A DNA stretch of 64,000 nucleotides from Megasphaera sp. MJR8396C (GCF_001546855.1 NZ_KQ958206.1:157576-221575), one strand, 5' to 3'. Positions 9,359 through 18,861 are shown, counted from the first letter of the stretch. Notes: a model not told the origin generated them from the letters alone. Program-made: numbers and translations.

Positions 9359-10366
9359 ATGATGGCAAATTTTAAACCTTTTGATATGAAACAAAAAGTC
9401 CTCATTACCGGCGCTGCCGGATTTATCGGCTTCCACCTGGCTAAGCGGCTTTTGACCAAGGGAGCGACGGTCATGGGCTTCGACAATCTCAATGACTATT
9501 ATGACGTCACCTTGAAAGAATCTCGCCTCGAAATCTTAAATCAGTTCCCAGCCTTTACCTTTATAAAAGGTGATTTAGCGGACGAACAGGCTGTAGAGCA
9601 GATTTTTTCGTCGTTCCAGCCGAATATTGTCGTCAATTTGGCGGCTCAAGCCGGTGTCCGTTACAGTATCGACCATCCGCGGACGTACATCGATTCGAAT
9701 ATCATCGGCTTCTTCAATATCCTTGAAGCCTGCCGGCACCATGAAGTCAGCCATCTGTTGTTTGCTTCGAGCTCATCGGTTTACGGCAATCAGGAGAAGA
9801 CGCCTTTTTCAACGACGGACAACGTCGACCATCCCATCAGCCTCTATGCGGCGACGAAGAAATCGAACGAACTCATGGCCTATACCTACAGCCATCTCTA
9901 TGGGATTCCGGCGACGGGCCTGCGCTTCTTCACCGTCTATGGGCCTTATGGCCGCCCTGATATGGCCTACTTTAAGTTTGCCAATAAGATCCGAAATGGG
10001 GAGGCCATTCAAATTTATAACCACGGCGATATGTACCGCGACTTTACCTACGTCGATGATATCGTAACCGGCATTGAGCATATGCTCTCCAATCCGCCTG
10101 TAGAAAATGAACTGGGAGACCGGTATAAGGTCTACAACATCGGCAATCATAAGCCGGAACAGCTCATGCACTTCATCGAAGTCTTGGAACAGGCCTTGGG
10201 CAAGACGGCAGAAAAAGAGTACCTGCCCATGCAGTCCGGTGACGTCTACCAGACTTATGCCGACGTCAGTGAATTGCAGCGCGATTTCGATTTTAAACCG
10301 GAAACGACGATCGAAGAAGGATTGGGAAAATTTGCCGAATGGTATCGAACGTACTACGATTTGTAA
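9359..10366 (+). CDS. NAD-dependent epimerase, probably UDP-glucuronate 4-epimerase
   Basis: A 335-residue extended SDR. Seen: GAAGFIGFHLAKRL (NAD site), LAAQAGVRYSIDHPRTYIDSN, SSSSVYGNQEKTPFS, catalytic YAATK, and GLRFFTVYGPYGRPDMAYFKF, a string I associate with UDP-glucuronate 4-epimerases of capsule and LPS loci. The product would be UDP-galacturonate. The neighbouring ugd supplies the substrate, which supports the call over a UDP-glucose 4-epimerase. AAGGAG precedes the double ATG at 9359/9362. Confidence 0.82.
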   Translation: MMANFKPFDMKQKVLITGAAGFIGFHLAKRLLTKGATVMGFDNLNDYYDVTLKESRLEILNQFPAFTFIKGDLADEQAVEQIFSSFQPNIVVNLAAQAGVRYSIDHPRTYIDSNIIGFFNILEACRHHEVSHLLFASSSSVYGNQEKTPFSTTDNVDHPISLYAATKKSNELMAYTYSHLYGIPATGLRFFTVYGPYGRPDMAYFKFANKIRNGEAIQIYNHGDMYRDFTYVDDIVTGIEHMLSNPPVENELGDRYKVYNIGNHKPEQLMHFIEVLEQALGKTAEKEYLPMQSGDVYQTYADVSELQRDFDFKPETTIEEGLGKFAEWYRTYYDL

Positions 10367-10383
10367 TGAGATAGGAGAAAGTT

Positions 10384-10890
10384 ATGTATTATACGATGAG
10401 TTATGCCTCGCCTTTAGGAGCCATGACCTTGGCGGCCAATGAAACGGCGCTGGTCGGCCTTTGGTTTGATGGGCAGAAATACGATATGGAAGGGTTGAAC
10501 GGGGCCGAGGTCACGGAGAAAGAAACACCGGTCCTCAAGAAGGCTGTTCAATGGCTCGATGAGTATTTTGCCGGCCGCATGCCGGCTATCATGAGCCTGC
10601 CCCTGGCGCCAGAGGGCAATGAATTCCGCCGCCGCGTGTGGAGTCTCCTCTGCCAGATTCCCTACGGGCAGACGACGACCTATGGCGAGTTGGCCAAAAC
10701 CATTGAAGCACAGACGGGAAAATCGATGTCGGCTCAAGCCGTTGGCGGTGCTGTCGGCCACAATCCCATTTCCATCATCATTCCCTGTCACCGCGTCTTA
10801 GGGGCCAGCGGCAAGGCGACGGGCTATGCCGGCGGTATCGACAGAAAAATAGCCCTCCTTCATTTGGAGGGCTTGGCGGTAAAAGAATAA
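10384..10890 (+). CDS. ogt: Methylated-DNA--protein-cysteine methyltransferase
   Basis: A 168-residue suicide repair enzyme that takes the alkyl group from O6-alkylguanine onto its own Cys. Seen: winged-helix part QIPYGQTTTYGELA, then VGGAVGHNPISIIIPCHRVLG with the acceptor Cys in PCHRV, and the Asn hinge. Length fits Ogt. It lies 17 bases after the epimerase and 3 bases from the convergent end of a LysR gene. No Ada N-terminal domain. Confidence 0.93.
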   Translation: MYYTMSYASPLGAMTLAANETALVGLWFDGQKYDMEGLNGAEVTEKETPVLKKAVQWLDEYFAGRMPAIMSLPLAPEGNEFRRRVWSLLCQIPYGQTTTYGELAKTIEAQTGKSMSAQAVGGAVGHNPISIIIPCHRVLGASGKATGYAGGIDRKIALLHLEGLAVKE

Positions 10891-10893
10891 GCC

Positions 10894-11760
10894 TCAGGCC
10901 TTGGTCAAGGCTTCGATGAATTGGCCGGCAATGCCGGATAAGTAGCGGTGTTTGGCGGTGATGACGGCCAGGCGCGTGTAGAGCCGGGGCTCGTCAATGA
11001 CCTTCATATGGAGCGTCGTCAGCCGTGATGGCGAGAGGGCCGATGCCGGTACGACGGCATACCCGAGGCTTGCTTCGGCCCAAAGGAGGGTCGTCCGGGC
11101 ATCGTCGTTGCGGCAGAGGATGGACGGCGTCAGGTTATAGCCTTCGCAGACGTCTAGGAGAAGTTGATTGAAGCGGCGATAGACGATGAGGGGCAGACCT
11201 TCTAAATCGGGGATAGTCAAGGTCTCTTTGTCGGGATTCGGATCTTTTCCGGCATAGGCCAGCACCATCGGTTCTTCCGGTAAAAAAGTGCAGTCAAAGG
11301 CTTCCTGCTTAAAAGGTGTGCGGACGATACCGATTTCAATCAGCCCTTTTCGGAGCATATCCAGGATATGGAAGGTGTTGCCGTCGTAGATTTCAAAACG
11401 GATGCCGCGGTGGCTGTCGTGAAATTGACGAAGGGCCGGCCGCAGGATGACGCTGCCTGAAGAAGAGACGGTCCCGATGGATAAGGTGCCGCGGAGGCCG
11501 CTTTTAAAGTCGCCGATTTCACGGCGCGTCGAATCGGCCAAGGTGATGAGCTGCCGGGCCCTTCGATAGAGGATTTCTCCGGCATCGGTCAAGGTGACGC
11601 TGCGCGGTTCCCGCTGAAAGAGTTCGACGCCCAGCTCTTCTTCGAGGGCTTTCATCTGTTGGCTTAAGGGCGGCTGAGCCATGTTTAGGCGCCGGGCAGC
11701 TGCCGTGATCTGGCCTTCTTCGGCGATGGCCAGAAAGTAGGTAAGTTGACGAAGGTCCAT
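10894..11760 (-). CDS. LysR-family transcriptional regulator
   Basis: A 288-residue LTTR. The N-terminal winged HTH is clear (MDLRQLTYFLAIAEEGQITAAARRL to about residue 60) and the effector-binding part follows (about 90-285). It is divergent from the chromate-type transporter pair at 11889 with a 128-bp intergenic region holding two palindromes, so it most likely controls that pair and itself. Inducer unknown. Confidence 0.85.
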   Translation of the reverse strand: MDLRQLTYFLAIAEEGQITAAARRLNMAQPPLSQQMKALEEELGVELFQREPRSVTLTDAGEILYRRARQLITLADSTRREIGDFKSGLRGTLSIGTVSSSGSVILRPALRQFHDSHRGIRFEIYDGNTFHILDMLRKGLIEIGIVRTPFKQEAFDCTFLPEEPMVLAYAGKDPNPDKETLTIPDLEGLPLIVYRRFNQLLLDVCEGYNLTPSILCRNDDARTTLLWAEASLGYAVVPASALSPSRLTTLHMKVIDEPRLYTRLAVITAKHRYLSGIAGQFIEALTKA

Positions 11761-11779
11761 AGTACCTCCTTTTTTGTGG

Positions 11780-11844
11780 TATATGATTTACATATATTAT
11801 AGCAATGATACGAATATTTTCAATATAGATATACCTATGGTATA
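11780..11844. promoter_or_regulatory. Two palindromes in the LysR/transporter intergenic region
   Basis: TATATGATTTACATATA (11780-11796) has 6-bp arms around a 5-bp centre and contains a T-N11-A core. TATACCTATGGTATA (11830-11844) has 6-bp arms around TAT. Both sit between the divergent starts, where an LTTR recognition site and an activation site are expected. Assignment to the LysR protein is inference. Confidence 0.5.
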
Positions 11845-11888
11845 CTAGCCATGTAAAAAGCCATTTATTATTAGAAAGGATGAAACTT

Positions 11889-12461
11889 ATGGATCTTGTC
11901 ACACCGAAACGAGATGCTCATTTTTATTGGACCCTTTTCAAATCGACATTCTTAATCAGCGCCTTTACCGTCGGCGGCGGCTTCGTCATTATTCCGCTGC
12001 TGAAAGGCAAGTACGTCGACGAATACCATTGGATCAGCGATAAGGATACCCTCGATATGGTGGCCATTGCCCAGTCCATGCCGGGCGTCGTCGCCGTCAA
12101 CAGCGCCGTCATCTTAGGCTATCGCATGGCCGGCATCCTGGGGACGATCGTCGCCCTTATTGCCACGGTCTTACCCTGTTTGATTACCTTGACCATTATT
12201 TCTTACAGCTATGATTATTTTATTCAAAATGCCTATATCAAGATGGTCCTCCGCGGTATGCAGTGCGGGGCGACGGCGCTCATCGTCAATGTCGGCATCG
12301 ATTTGTTGGTCAAGCAGGGGAAGAAGAAGCTGATCCTGCCAATGCTCATCATCATCGGTACCTTCATTGCCAACCTGTTCTTCGATACCAATATCATGGT
12401 GCTCATCCTCATCGACGGCATCATCGGTTTATTGTTCATGCGCGCTGCGCAGTATAATTAG
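11889..12461 (+). CDS. Chromate transporter, short CHR subunit 1
   Basis: A 190-residue membrane protein of the ChrA family, half-size form with about six transmembrane segments. Seen: FTVGGGFVIIPLLKGKYVDEYHWIS and AQSMPGVVAVNSAVILGYR, the family's conserved N-terminal motifs. Short CHR proteins work as a pair; the partner starts 11 bases downstream. ATG 11889 is chosen because GAAAGGA ends 9 bases before it; ATG 11880 abuts the Shine-Dalgarno. Family members move chromate, but many are untested and the natural substrate here is unknown. Confidence 0.85.
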   Translation: MDLVTPKRDAHFYWTLFKSTFLISAFTVGGGFVIIPLLKGKYVDEYHWISDKDTLDMVAIAQSMPGVVAVNSAVILGYRMAGILGTIVALIATVLPCLITLTIISYSYDYFIQNAYIKMVLRGMQCGATALIVNVGIDLLVKQGKKKLILPMLIIIGTFIANLFFDTNIMVLILIDGIIGLLFMRAAQYN

Positions 12462-12472
12462 GGGGTGCCGTC

Positions 12473-13039
12473 ATGATCTATGGATTGCTCTTTTGGGAAT
12501 TTTTTAAAGTCGGCATCTTCTGTGTCGGCGGCGGCTATGCCTCTATGCCGCTCATTCAGGCCAGCGTCGTCGACACCTTCCATTGGCTGACCATGAGTGA
12601 ATTCGTCGATATCTTTACGATTTCGCAGATGACGCCGGGGCCGATCGGCATCAATGCAGCGACTTTCGTCGGCACCCGTATCGCAGGTCTTCCCGGGGCC
12701 ATTGTGGCCACCATGGGCTTTGTCACGCCGTCCTTTTTCTTGGGCATCATCCTGGCCCGTATCTTTTTGAAGTACGGCGACATCGGACCGATTCGCGGCA
12801 TCTTAAACGGTCTGCGTCCGGCCGTCGTAGCCCTCATCTGCGTCGCCAGCCTGAGCTTTATTCTCCTGGCTTTGTGGAATACGGAAGCACTGCCTTCCGA
12901 TTGGCTGGGCTTCAGCCGCGGCGGTCTTCTCATCCTCATCGGGGCCATTATCGCCACTCGCAAGAAAATCGGCGTCATCAAGGTTCTCCTCGGTTCCGGT
13001 GTCTTAGGCCTGGTACTGGGGATGGCCGGCCTTATCTGA
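12473..13039 (+). CDS. Chromate transporter, short CHR subunit 2
   Basis: A 188-residue partner of the preceding gene. Seen: FFKVGIFCVGGGYASMPLIQ, SQMTPGPIGINAATFVGTR, and about six hydrophobic segments. The two halves differ clearly in sequence, as in other paired CHR systems with opposite topology. The 3' end overlaps the convergent helicase gene by 8 bases. Confidence 0.85.
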   Translation: MIYGLLFWEFFKVGIFCVGGGYASMPLIQASVVDTFHWLTMSEFVDIFTISQMTPGPIGINAATFVGTRIAGLPGAIVATMGFVTPSFFLGIILARIFLKYGDIGPIRGILNGLRPAVVALICVASLSFILLALWNTEALPSDWLGFSRGGLLILIGAIIATRKKIGVIKVLLGSGVLGLVLGMAGLI

Positions 13040-15563
13040 TTTCACAATACTCCAGGTTAATACCTTTCAAGAATCGGCTCGGCAGATAGCTCTGACGACC
13101 CAATCCTTGGTGCCAGCTTAGATACAGCCTCTTTTTTGCTCGCGTCATGGCGACATAAAAGAGGCGTTTTTCTTCTTCTATATCCCCTTTTTGGCGGGCC
13201 CAATAGGTAGGGAAGATATGGTCTTCTAAACTGGCCATAAAGACGTAGTCGAATTCAAGGCCCTTGGCCTGGTGAATGGTAATGATGGGTATTTTCGGGT
13301 CTTTGGCCAGCATGCTGTCGAGCTCGCTGTTGGAGAGGGCCGCCATCTTGAGAAATTCGGTCAGGGCGTCGCGAGGATTCTGTCCGGCGTCGTCTGTTTC
13401 CTTCGCGATGCGGTAGAGCTTGCGTATATTTTCCAGCCGGTCGATATGGTTGGACTCATCAGAGCTGTCGAGATGTGTTTGATACCAAACTTTAACGCCG
13501 CAGTCATTCATGACGGACGTAATGACTTTGATGGGCCGAACCTGGTAGGATAAGCGCCGTAACTCTTCCATTCCCCGGCTGAAGGGCGCAAAGAGCGGGA
13601 GATAGATGGCCATCGCGGCTCGGCGGATCGGTTCTATCGGGCGAATCTTCTCGTCGATGGCATACATCAGGAGTCCGGCTGTGGCTAAGATGTCGTCGAA
13701 GGCGTCGTGCGTCGGTTTATGGTCGATAGGAAAGTGGTGGCTCAAGGTTTCTAATTTATGATTACGCAAGGTGGGATAAAAGCGGCGGTAGATATCGAGG
13801 GTATCGTAATAAGGAAAGTCGGCCCTTTCAGACATGCCCAGTCGCTGCAATTCGCTCTGGAGGATGGACAGGTCATAGGTTACGTTGTGGCCGACGATGA
13901 CAGCGTCTTTGGCAAAGTCTAAAAATTGCGTTAAGGCTTTTTGGGGAGGCACGCCTTCAGCGGCCAGTTTTTCGTCACTGATGTGGTGGACGTAGTACGA
14001 CGTGCCGACGGGGCGCAGGGCCTTTACATAGGTATTAAACTTATCTTTTACCTGCCCCTTGGCATCGAGGCGGATGGCGGCGATTTGGATGATTTCATCC
14101 TGGGTCGTGTCCGTGCCTGTACTTTCGACGTCGAAGACGACCAGCCGTTCTTGGGATAAGGCTGTCAATAAGAGCCCGTAAGGATCGCCCGTTTGATGGG
14201 ATAGGGGATCGATAAAATCACTGAGCATGAGGCCCACTTTGCGATAGGAATCGCTTTCAATCGTTTCTACCGTACGCCGGCCGATGCGGGGGACGAAGCG
14301 CTGGACGATTCGCTTCAGACTGAGGTTGTCGTGTTTATTCATCAGCAATCGAAGATAAGCCAGGACGTCCTTGCATTCCTGCCGTTTAAACAGGTGAAAC
14401 TGGTCGATGCAGGTAACCGGCAGCTGCTGGTCTTGCGGGTACTTTTGGTTGTGCGAGGTAATGCCCATCCAGATGAACTTAGCCTGGCGGTTGTCGCGGA
14501 CGAGGATGCAGGTCTTTAGGCGCTCTTCAGGAGGCAGGGCCTTGATTTCCCGGAAAATCCAGCGGGATTCTTCCATCCAGGTGCCGGCTTTATGAAGGAC
14601 GATGGGTTCGCCGGGATCTTTTGAGGCCGAGATGCCCCGTTCGGTATAGATGCTCTGGACGGTCACTTTTCCTAAGAGGCGAAATAAGAAGGTCTGACCG
14701 GCTTCCAACAGGAGTTGGGTGGACCTGTAATTGGTGGTGAAGGTAATTTCAAGGGGCTGATAGCCGTCTCGAAATTCTTTCCAAATGTATTCGGGATAGG
14801 AGCCACGCCATTCGTAAATGGTTTGGAAGTAGTCGCCGCAGAGGAGGATGTTGCGGTCCGGGAAGAGGCGGCTGATGACGGTGTATTCGACTTCACTCGT
14901 ATCCTGCATTTCGTCGACGGAGATGAAGCGGAACTTTTCCCGCCAGCGGCGGCAGATGGCGTCGTCTTGGAGAAATTCATAGGCCCCGGTAATGAGGTCG
15001 GTAAAATCGATGGCATGGTTGTCGGCAAGGGCAATATCGTACTCCCAGACAAGGTCTTCCCCGTACTCGGAGAGCCAACCTTTGAGGTCATCTTGTATAT
15101 TGGTAAAATCGCGCAGGCCGGGGATGACGCGTTTCTTTTTTTCAAATTCGATGAAGGTCTGGAGTTCCGGTAAGGCCGGACGCGGTGTCATTTTCGTAAG
15201 GTCAATGGCAGCCAGAATCTGTTTACAGTCTTCGTCATCATAGATCAGAAAGTCGTTGTAGCGGTCGCTCTGCCGCTTGGTCTCTTCTTTGATGAGACTG
15301 TAGCAGAAACTGTGGATAGTCTTTACGGTGACGGCGAAACCTTCTTCCGGGACCGTTTCGATGATGCGATTCTTCAGTTCCTTACAGGCCCGGTTGGTAA
15401 AGGTCAGGCACAGGATTTCCGACCCCTTGGCCTTCTTTTGGGCTATGATATGGGCTACCCTGGCTGCCAGGACACGGGTCTTGCCGGTTCCGGCCGGGGC
15501 GTTGAGTAAAATCGATTGGGACAGCTCATTGACGACTTGCTGCTGCTGTTCGTTTAAATTCAT
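13032..15563 (-). CDS. UvrD/Rep-type helicase with an internal DEDDh exonuclease domain
   Basis: An 843-residue protein. Helicase part 1: Walker A NAPAGTGKTR (about 21-30), EILCLTFTNRA, Walker B ISVDEMQDTS, and GDYFQTIYEWRG. An inserted DnaQ-like 3'-5' exonuclease (about 473-640) has all DEDDh motifs: VFDVESTG, GHNVTYDLSIL, HDAFDDILA. Helicase part 2 ends the protein: IHQAKGLEFDYVFM and RLFYVAMTRAKKRLYLSW. I infer unwinding coupled to 3'-end trimming in repair. ATG 15563 follows CGGAGGAATAAC; the open frame extends to 15635 but has no comparable site. It converges on the chromate gene. Confidence 0.85.
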   Translation of the reverse strand: MNLNEQQQQVVNELSQSILLNAPAGTGKTRVLAARVAHIIAQKKAKGSEILCLTFTNRACKELKNRIIETVPEEGFAVTVKTIHSFCYSLIKEETKRQSDRYNDFLIYDDEDCKQILAAIDLTKMTPRPALPELQTFIEFEKKKRVIPGLRDFTNIQDDLKGWLSEYGEDLVWEYDIALADNHAIDFTDLITGAYEFLQDDAICRRWREKFRFISVDEMQDTSEVEYTVISRLFPDRNILLCGDYFQTIYEWRGSYPEYIWKEFRDGYQPLEITFTTNYRSTQLLLEAGQTFLFRLLGKVTVQSIYTERGISASKDPGEPIVLHKAGTWMEESRWIFREIKALPPEERLKTCILVRDNRQAKFIWMGITSHNQKYPQDQQLPVTCIDQFHLFKRQECKDVLAYLRLLMNKHDNLSLKRIVQRFVPRIGRRTVETIESDSYRKVGLMLSDFIDPLSHQTGDPYGLLLTALSQERLVVFDVESTGTDTTQDEIIQIAAIRLDAKGQVKDKFNTYVKALRPVGTSYYVHHISDEKLAAEGVPPQKALTQFLDFAKDAVIVGHNVTYDLSILQSELQRLGMSERADFPYYDTLDIYRRFYPTLRNHKLETLSHHFPIDHKPTHDAFDDILATAGLLMYAIDEKIRPIEPIRRAAMAIYLPLFAPFSRGMEELRRLSYQVRPIKVITSVMNDCGVKVWYQTHLDSSDESNHIDRLENIRKLYRIAKETDDAGQNPRDALTEFLKMAALSNSELDSMLAKDPKIPIITIHQAKGLEFDYVFMASLEDHIFPTYWARQKGDIEEEKRLFYVAMTRAKKRLYLSWHQGLGRQSYLPSRFLKGINLEYCEIR

Positions 15564-15652
15564 GTTATTCCTCCGTTCCGTCGCGTCTTTTTTCATTGTA
15601 ACACAGTCCCTTGACGGGGGATACTGTCTTACCATAGAAAGGCGGATTTTGA

Positions 15653-15681
15653 TTGACAGCCACCTGTCTTTTTGATAGAAT
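15653..15681 (+). promoter_or_regulatory. Sigma-70-type promoter of the purine operon
   Basis: TTGACA (15653-15658), exactly 17 bases, TAGAAT (15676-15681). This nearly consensus promoter would start RNA near 15688 and read through a leader ORF and hairpin before purE. I saw no guanine-riboswitch core. Confidence 0.8.
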
Positions 15682-15725
15682 CAAAGTGTGTTTGATAAAT
15701 ATTTTAATCAATAAGGAGACGCACT

Positions 15726-15785
15726 ATGACAAAATGTTTATGGACAGGTTTGTATGCCGTTTGTAAACAGTCTCCGTGTATCTAA
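15726..15785 (+). CDS. Putative 19-codon leader peptide of the pur operon
   Basis: ATG 15726 follows AAGGAG and encodes MTKCLWTGLYAVCKQSPCI, stop TAA 15783-15785. It is transcribed from the promoter at 15653 and ends 6 bases before the terminator-like hairpin. The position is that of an attenuation leader peptide; three Cys codons are notable but their meaning is unknown. It is not recognised as any described leader peptide. Confidence 0.5.
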   Translation: MTKCLWTGLYAVCKQSPCI

Positions 15786-15790
15786 CTGAA

Positions 15791-15828
15791 AGCCCAAAGG
15801 TGATTTGTGTCACTTTTGGGTTTTGTTA
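15791..15828 (+). terminator. Attenuator-like hairpin before purE
   Basis: CCCAAAGGTGA pairs with TCACTTTTGGG as an 11-bp stem (one G-T pair) around a short loop, then TTTTGTTATT. It sits between the leader ORF and the purE Shine-Dalgarno, so full termination there would silence the operon. A weaker alternative hairpin (GGAC..GTTT with AAAC..GTCT) lies inside the leader ORF. Confidence 0.65.
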
Positions 15829-15848
15829 TTCCTAAGGAGGGGTCTCTG

Positions 15849-16343
15849 ATGAAGGTAGCTTTAATTATGGGGAGCGATTCTGATTTTCCCGTTATGAAAA
15901 AAGCAGTAGCTATTTTTAAAGAATTTGGGGTAGACTATGAAGTCTTATTGGCATCAGCCCATCGGACACCGGCTGCCGTTCGTGAATTCGTCACGACGGC
16001 TGAAGAACGCGGTATCGGGGCTTTTGTCGTCGGCGCCGGCATGGCAGCTCATCTGCCGGGTGTCGTTGCCAGCTACACGACGCTTCCGGTCATCGGCGTT
16101 CCTTTGGAAAGCGGCAGCTTGCAGGGCATGGATGCCCTCTTGGCCATCGTTCAGATGCCGTCGGGGATTCCCGTGGCTACGGTTGCCATTAACGGCGCTA
16201 AAAATGCGGCTCTCTTGGCCGTTCAGATCGGCGCTGTCAGCGATGCCGAATTAGCCAAGAAATACAAGGCTTATCGCGAAAACATGGCCAATGAAGTCAT
16301 GGCTAAAAACAAGAAATTACAAGAAGACGTAAAAGCCCTCTAA
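15849..16343 (+). CDS. purE: N5-carboxyaminoimidazole ribonucleotide mutase
   Basis: A 164-residue enzyme that forms CAIR in purine synthesis. Seen: ALIMGSDSDFPVMKKA, SAHRTPAAVREF with the catalytic SAHR, GAGMAAHLPGVVAS and PVIGVPLESGSLQGMDALLAIVQMP, typical class I PurE. ATG 15849 follows AAGGAGGGG; the frame is open upstream to 15807 but that part overlaps the hairpin. First gene of a six-gene pur cluster. No purK adjoins it, so the CO2 source cannot be settled here. Confidence 0.95.
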   Translation: MKVALIMGSDSDFPVMKKAVAIFKEFGVDYEVLLASAHRTPAAVREFVTTAEERGIGAFVVGAGMAAHLPGVVASYTTLPVIGVPLESGSLQGMDALLAIVQMPSGIPVATVAINGAKNAALLAVQIGAVSDAELAKKYKAYRENMANEVMAKNKKLQEDVKAL

Positions 16344-16388
16344 GGGTGGTTCGCGTCCTATTTTTCTCAATAACAGGAGGTTTAATTC

Positions 16389-17816
16389 ATGTTTTACGAT
16401 CCGATTTGGGATAAGCAGCATGAAGAATGTGGCGTCTTAGGGATTTACGATAAACACCTTGATATTCCCCGTTACGTGTATTGGGGGCTCTTTGCCCTGC
16501 AGCACCGCGGCCAGGAAAGCGGCGGTATTGCTTTAACTGACGGCCAGGATATCCATACCTACCGCGGCATGGGACTCATCAGCACGGTCTTTGCCAACGG
16601 CGTACCGGAAGAAGAAGGGGGCCCCGTCGGTATCGGTCACGTCCGCTATTCGACGACCGGTTCCAACAACCCGCGCAATATCCAGCCTTTGGCTGTCTAT
16701 ACGCCCATGGGACAGTTGGCTTTGGCTCATAACGGCAACTTGACCAATACCCGCACCCTTCGCGAAGAACTCGACCGCAGCGGCGCTGCCTTCCAGACGA
16801 CCATGGATAGTGAAATCATCGTCAACCTCATCAGCCGCAGCCAGAAAGACACGATCGAAGAACGCATCATGGAAAGCATGAACCGCATCCAAGGGGCATA
16901 TTCCCTGGTCCTCATGACCAAGGATACCCTCTATGGCGTCCGCGATCCCTACGGCTTCCGTCCGCTGTGCATCGGCCGGACCGAAGAAGGCGGCTGGGTC
17001 CTGGCTTCGGAAACGTGTGCCCTCGATGCCATCGGAGCGAAATTCGTCCGCGACGTTCATCCCGGCGAAATGGTCCAGATTAACGAAAACGGAGTCAAAT
17101 CGACGATCTTCGCCAAGGCACCGCGCAAGCAGATCTGTTCCTTCGAATACATCTACTTTGCTCGTCCCGACAGTGTCATCGACGGCCAGGACGTCTATCA
17201 GGCTCGCTTGAACATGGGTCGTGAAATGTGGAATGAAACCCAGTACGATGCCGATATCGTCATTTCCGTTCCCGACAGCGGCAATACGGCTGCCATCGGT
17301 TATTCCCAGGCTTCGGGTATTCCCTTTAAACACGGTCTGATCAAGAACCGCTACATGGGCCGTACCTTCATCAAGCCGAATCAGAAACAGCGAGAACTCG
17401 CTGTCCGCATGAAACTCAACGTCGTAAAATCCGTCGTACAGGGCAAGCGCATCGTCATGGTCGACGATTCCATCGTCCGCGGCACGACGAGCGGCATCAT
17501 CTGTAAGCTCCTGCGGGAAGCCGGCGCCAAGGAAGTCTATATGTGCGTTTCGGCACCGCCGATTAAATATCCCTGCTTCTACGGCATCGACACGTCGGTC
17601 CGCAAGGAACTCATCGCCTCGACGTTCAGCCAGGAACAGATTCAAAAATACATCGGTGTCGACAAGCTGCACTTCATTTCCATCGACGGCCTCAATCGGG
17701 CCATTGAACACATTCCCTTGGAAGATATGTGCTTAGCTTGCTTCAATGATGATTATCCTACGGATACGCCGCAGATGAACGAGGAAGGAGAAAAATATGC
17801 TCTCGAACACAAATAA
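16389..17816 (+). CDS. purF: Amidophosphoribosyltransferase
   Basis: A 475-residue enzyme making phosphoribosylamine from PRPP and glutamine, the first committed purine step. Seen: a short propeptide before the glutaminase Cys in [11 protein letters not shown] (Cys14), the PRPP loop [14 protein letters not shown], and the four Cys expected for the [4Fe-4S] cluster of the Bacillus-type enzyme (QICSFEY, KYPCFYG, MCLACF). Overlaps purM by 20 bases. Cluster-bearing PurF is oxygen-sensitive, which suits an anaerobe. Confidence 0.96.
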   Translation: MFYDPIWDKQHEECGVLGIYDKHLDIPRYVYWGLFALQHRGQESGGIALTDGQDIHTYRGMGLISTVFANGVPEEEGGPVGIGHVRYSTTGSNNPRNIQPLAVYTPMGQLALAHNGNLTNTRTLREELDRSGAAFQTTMDSEIIVNLISRSQKDTIEERIMESMNRIQGAYSLVLMTKDTLYGVRDPYGFRPLCIGRTEEGGWVLASETCALDAIGAKFVRDVHPGEMVQINENGVKSTIFAKAPRKQICSFEYIYFARPDSVIDGQDVYQARLNMGREMWNETQYDADIVISVPDSGNTAAIGYSQASGIPFKHGLIKNRYMGRTFIKPNQKQRELAVRMKLNVVKSVVQGKRIVMVDDSIVRGTTSGIICKLLREAGAKEVYMCVSAPPIKYPCFYGIDTSVRKELIASTFSQEQIQKYIGVDKLHFISIDGLNRAIEHIPLEDMCLACFNDDYPTDTPQMNEEGEKYALEHK

Positions 17817-18861
17817 AGGATTGACCTATGCCGATGCCGGTGTCGATATCGACGCAGGCAATAAAGCCGTCGAATTGATGAAAGACTCTGTAAAAGCTAC
17901 GTACCGTCCGGAAGTCCTCGGGGACCTCGGCGGTTTTGGCGGCCTCTTTTCGCTCATGAACAGCGATATTAAAAAGCCGGTCCTGGTCAGCGGCACCGAT
18001 GGTGTCGGCACCAAACTGCGTCTGGCTATCTTGATGGACAAACACGATACGGTCGGTCAGGACTGCGTCGCCATGTCGATCAATGACGTCCTCGTTCAGG
18101 GTGCAGAACCCTTATTCTTCCTCGACTATATCGCCGTCGGCAAGCTCGACCCGGTTCAGGTCGCCTCCATTGTAAAAGGGGTAGCCAATGCCTGCCAGGA
18201 ATCGGGCTGCGCCCTCCTCGGTGGTGAAACGGCTGAAATGGCCGGCTTCTATGCCAAAGACGACTATGATCTGGCTGGCTTTGGTGTCGGCATCGTCGAC
18301 CGCGACAAAATCATCACCGGCGAAACGATCAAGGCCGGCGACGTCCTCATCGGCCTGCCGTCGACAGGCGTCCACTCCAACGGCTTCTCCTTGGTCCGCA
18401 AGATCGTCTTTGAACGCCAGCAGATGAAGCTCGACCAGTACGTCGATGAATTGGGCATGACCATCGGTGAATGCCTGCTGACACCGACCCGCCTCTATCC
18501 GCGTCCGTGCCTGCCGATCATTAAAAACTTTACCGTAAAAGGCATGGTCCACATTACCGGCGGCGGTTTCTATGAAAATATTCCCCGCGTCCTTCCTAAG
18601 GGCGTCGGCGTCGATATCGATGTCACGTCGTGGCCGCAGCTGCCGATTTTCTCGCTCCTGCAAAAATGGGGCGGCGTCGATGCGAAAGAAATGTACCGCA
18701 CCTTCAACATGGGCATCGGCATGATCATGATCGTCGATGAAAAGGATGCCGACAGCATTCTCAAGAATTTGGCAGACCGCGACGAAAAAGCTTACGTCAT
18801 CGGCAAAGTCGTAGACTCGGACGTACCCGTTACGTTGCGGGGAGGCGTGTTCCATGACTAA
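17797..18861 (+). CDS. purM: Phosphoribosylformylglycinamidine cyclo-ligase
   Basis: A 354-residue ATP-dependent ligase making AIR. Seen: [62 protein letters not shown] and [15 protein letters not shown], all standard. The start lies inside the purF 3' end and the stop overlaps purN by 8 bases, indicating coupled translation. Confidence 0.96.
   Translation: MLSNTNKGLTYADAGVDIDAGNKAVELMKDSVKATYRPEVLGDLGGFGGLFSLMNSDIKKPVLVSGTDGVGTKLRLAILMDKHDTVGQDCVAMSINDVLVQGAEPLFFLDYIAVGKLDPVQVASIVKGVANACQESGCALLGGETAEMAGFYAKDDYDLAGFGVGIVDRDKIITGETIKAGDVLIGLPSTGVHSNGFSLVRKIVFERQQMKLDQYVDELGMTIGECLLTPTRLYPRPCLPIIKNFTVKGMVHITGGGFYENIPRVLPKGVGVDIDVTSWPQLPIFSLLQKWGGVDAKEMYRTFNMGIGMIMIVDEKDADSILKNLADRDEKAYVIGKVVDSDVPVTLRGGVFHD

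Noticed and set aside
14715..15173. Long open frames on the plus strand opposite the helicase
   Set aside because: They mirror GC-biased codons of a clear helicase gene, have no RBS, and match nothing.
15682..15848. Guanine-type purine riboswitch before purE
   Set aside because: The conserved loop and core sequences of that aptamer are not present.
16533..17711. A 392-codon minus-strand frame opposite purF
   Set aside because: Shadow of purF, whose motifs are complete; composition is His/Asp-rich nonsense.
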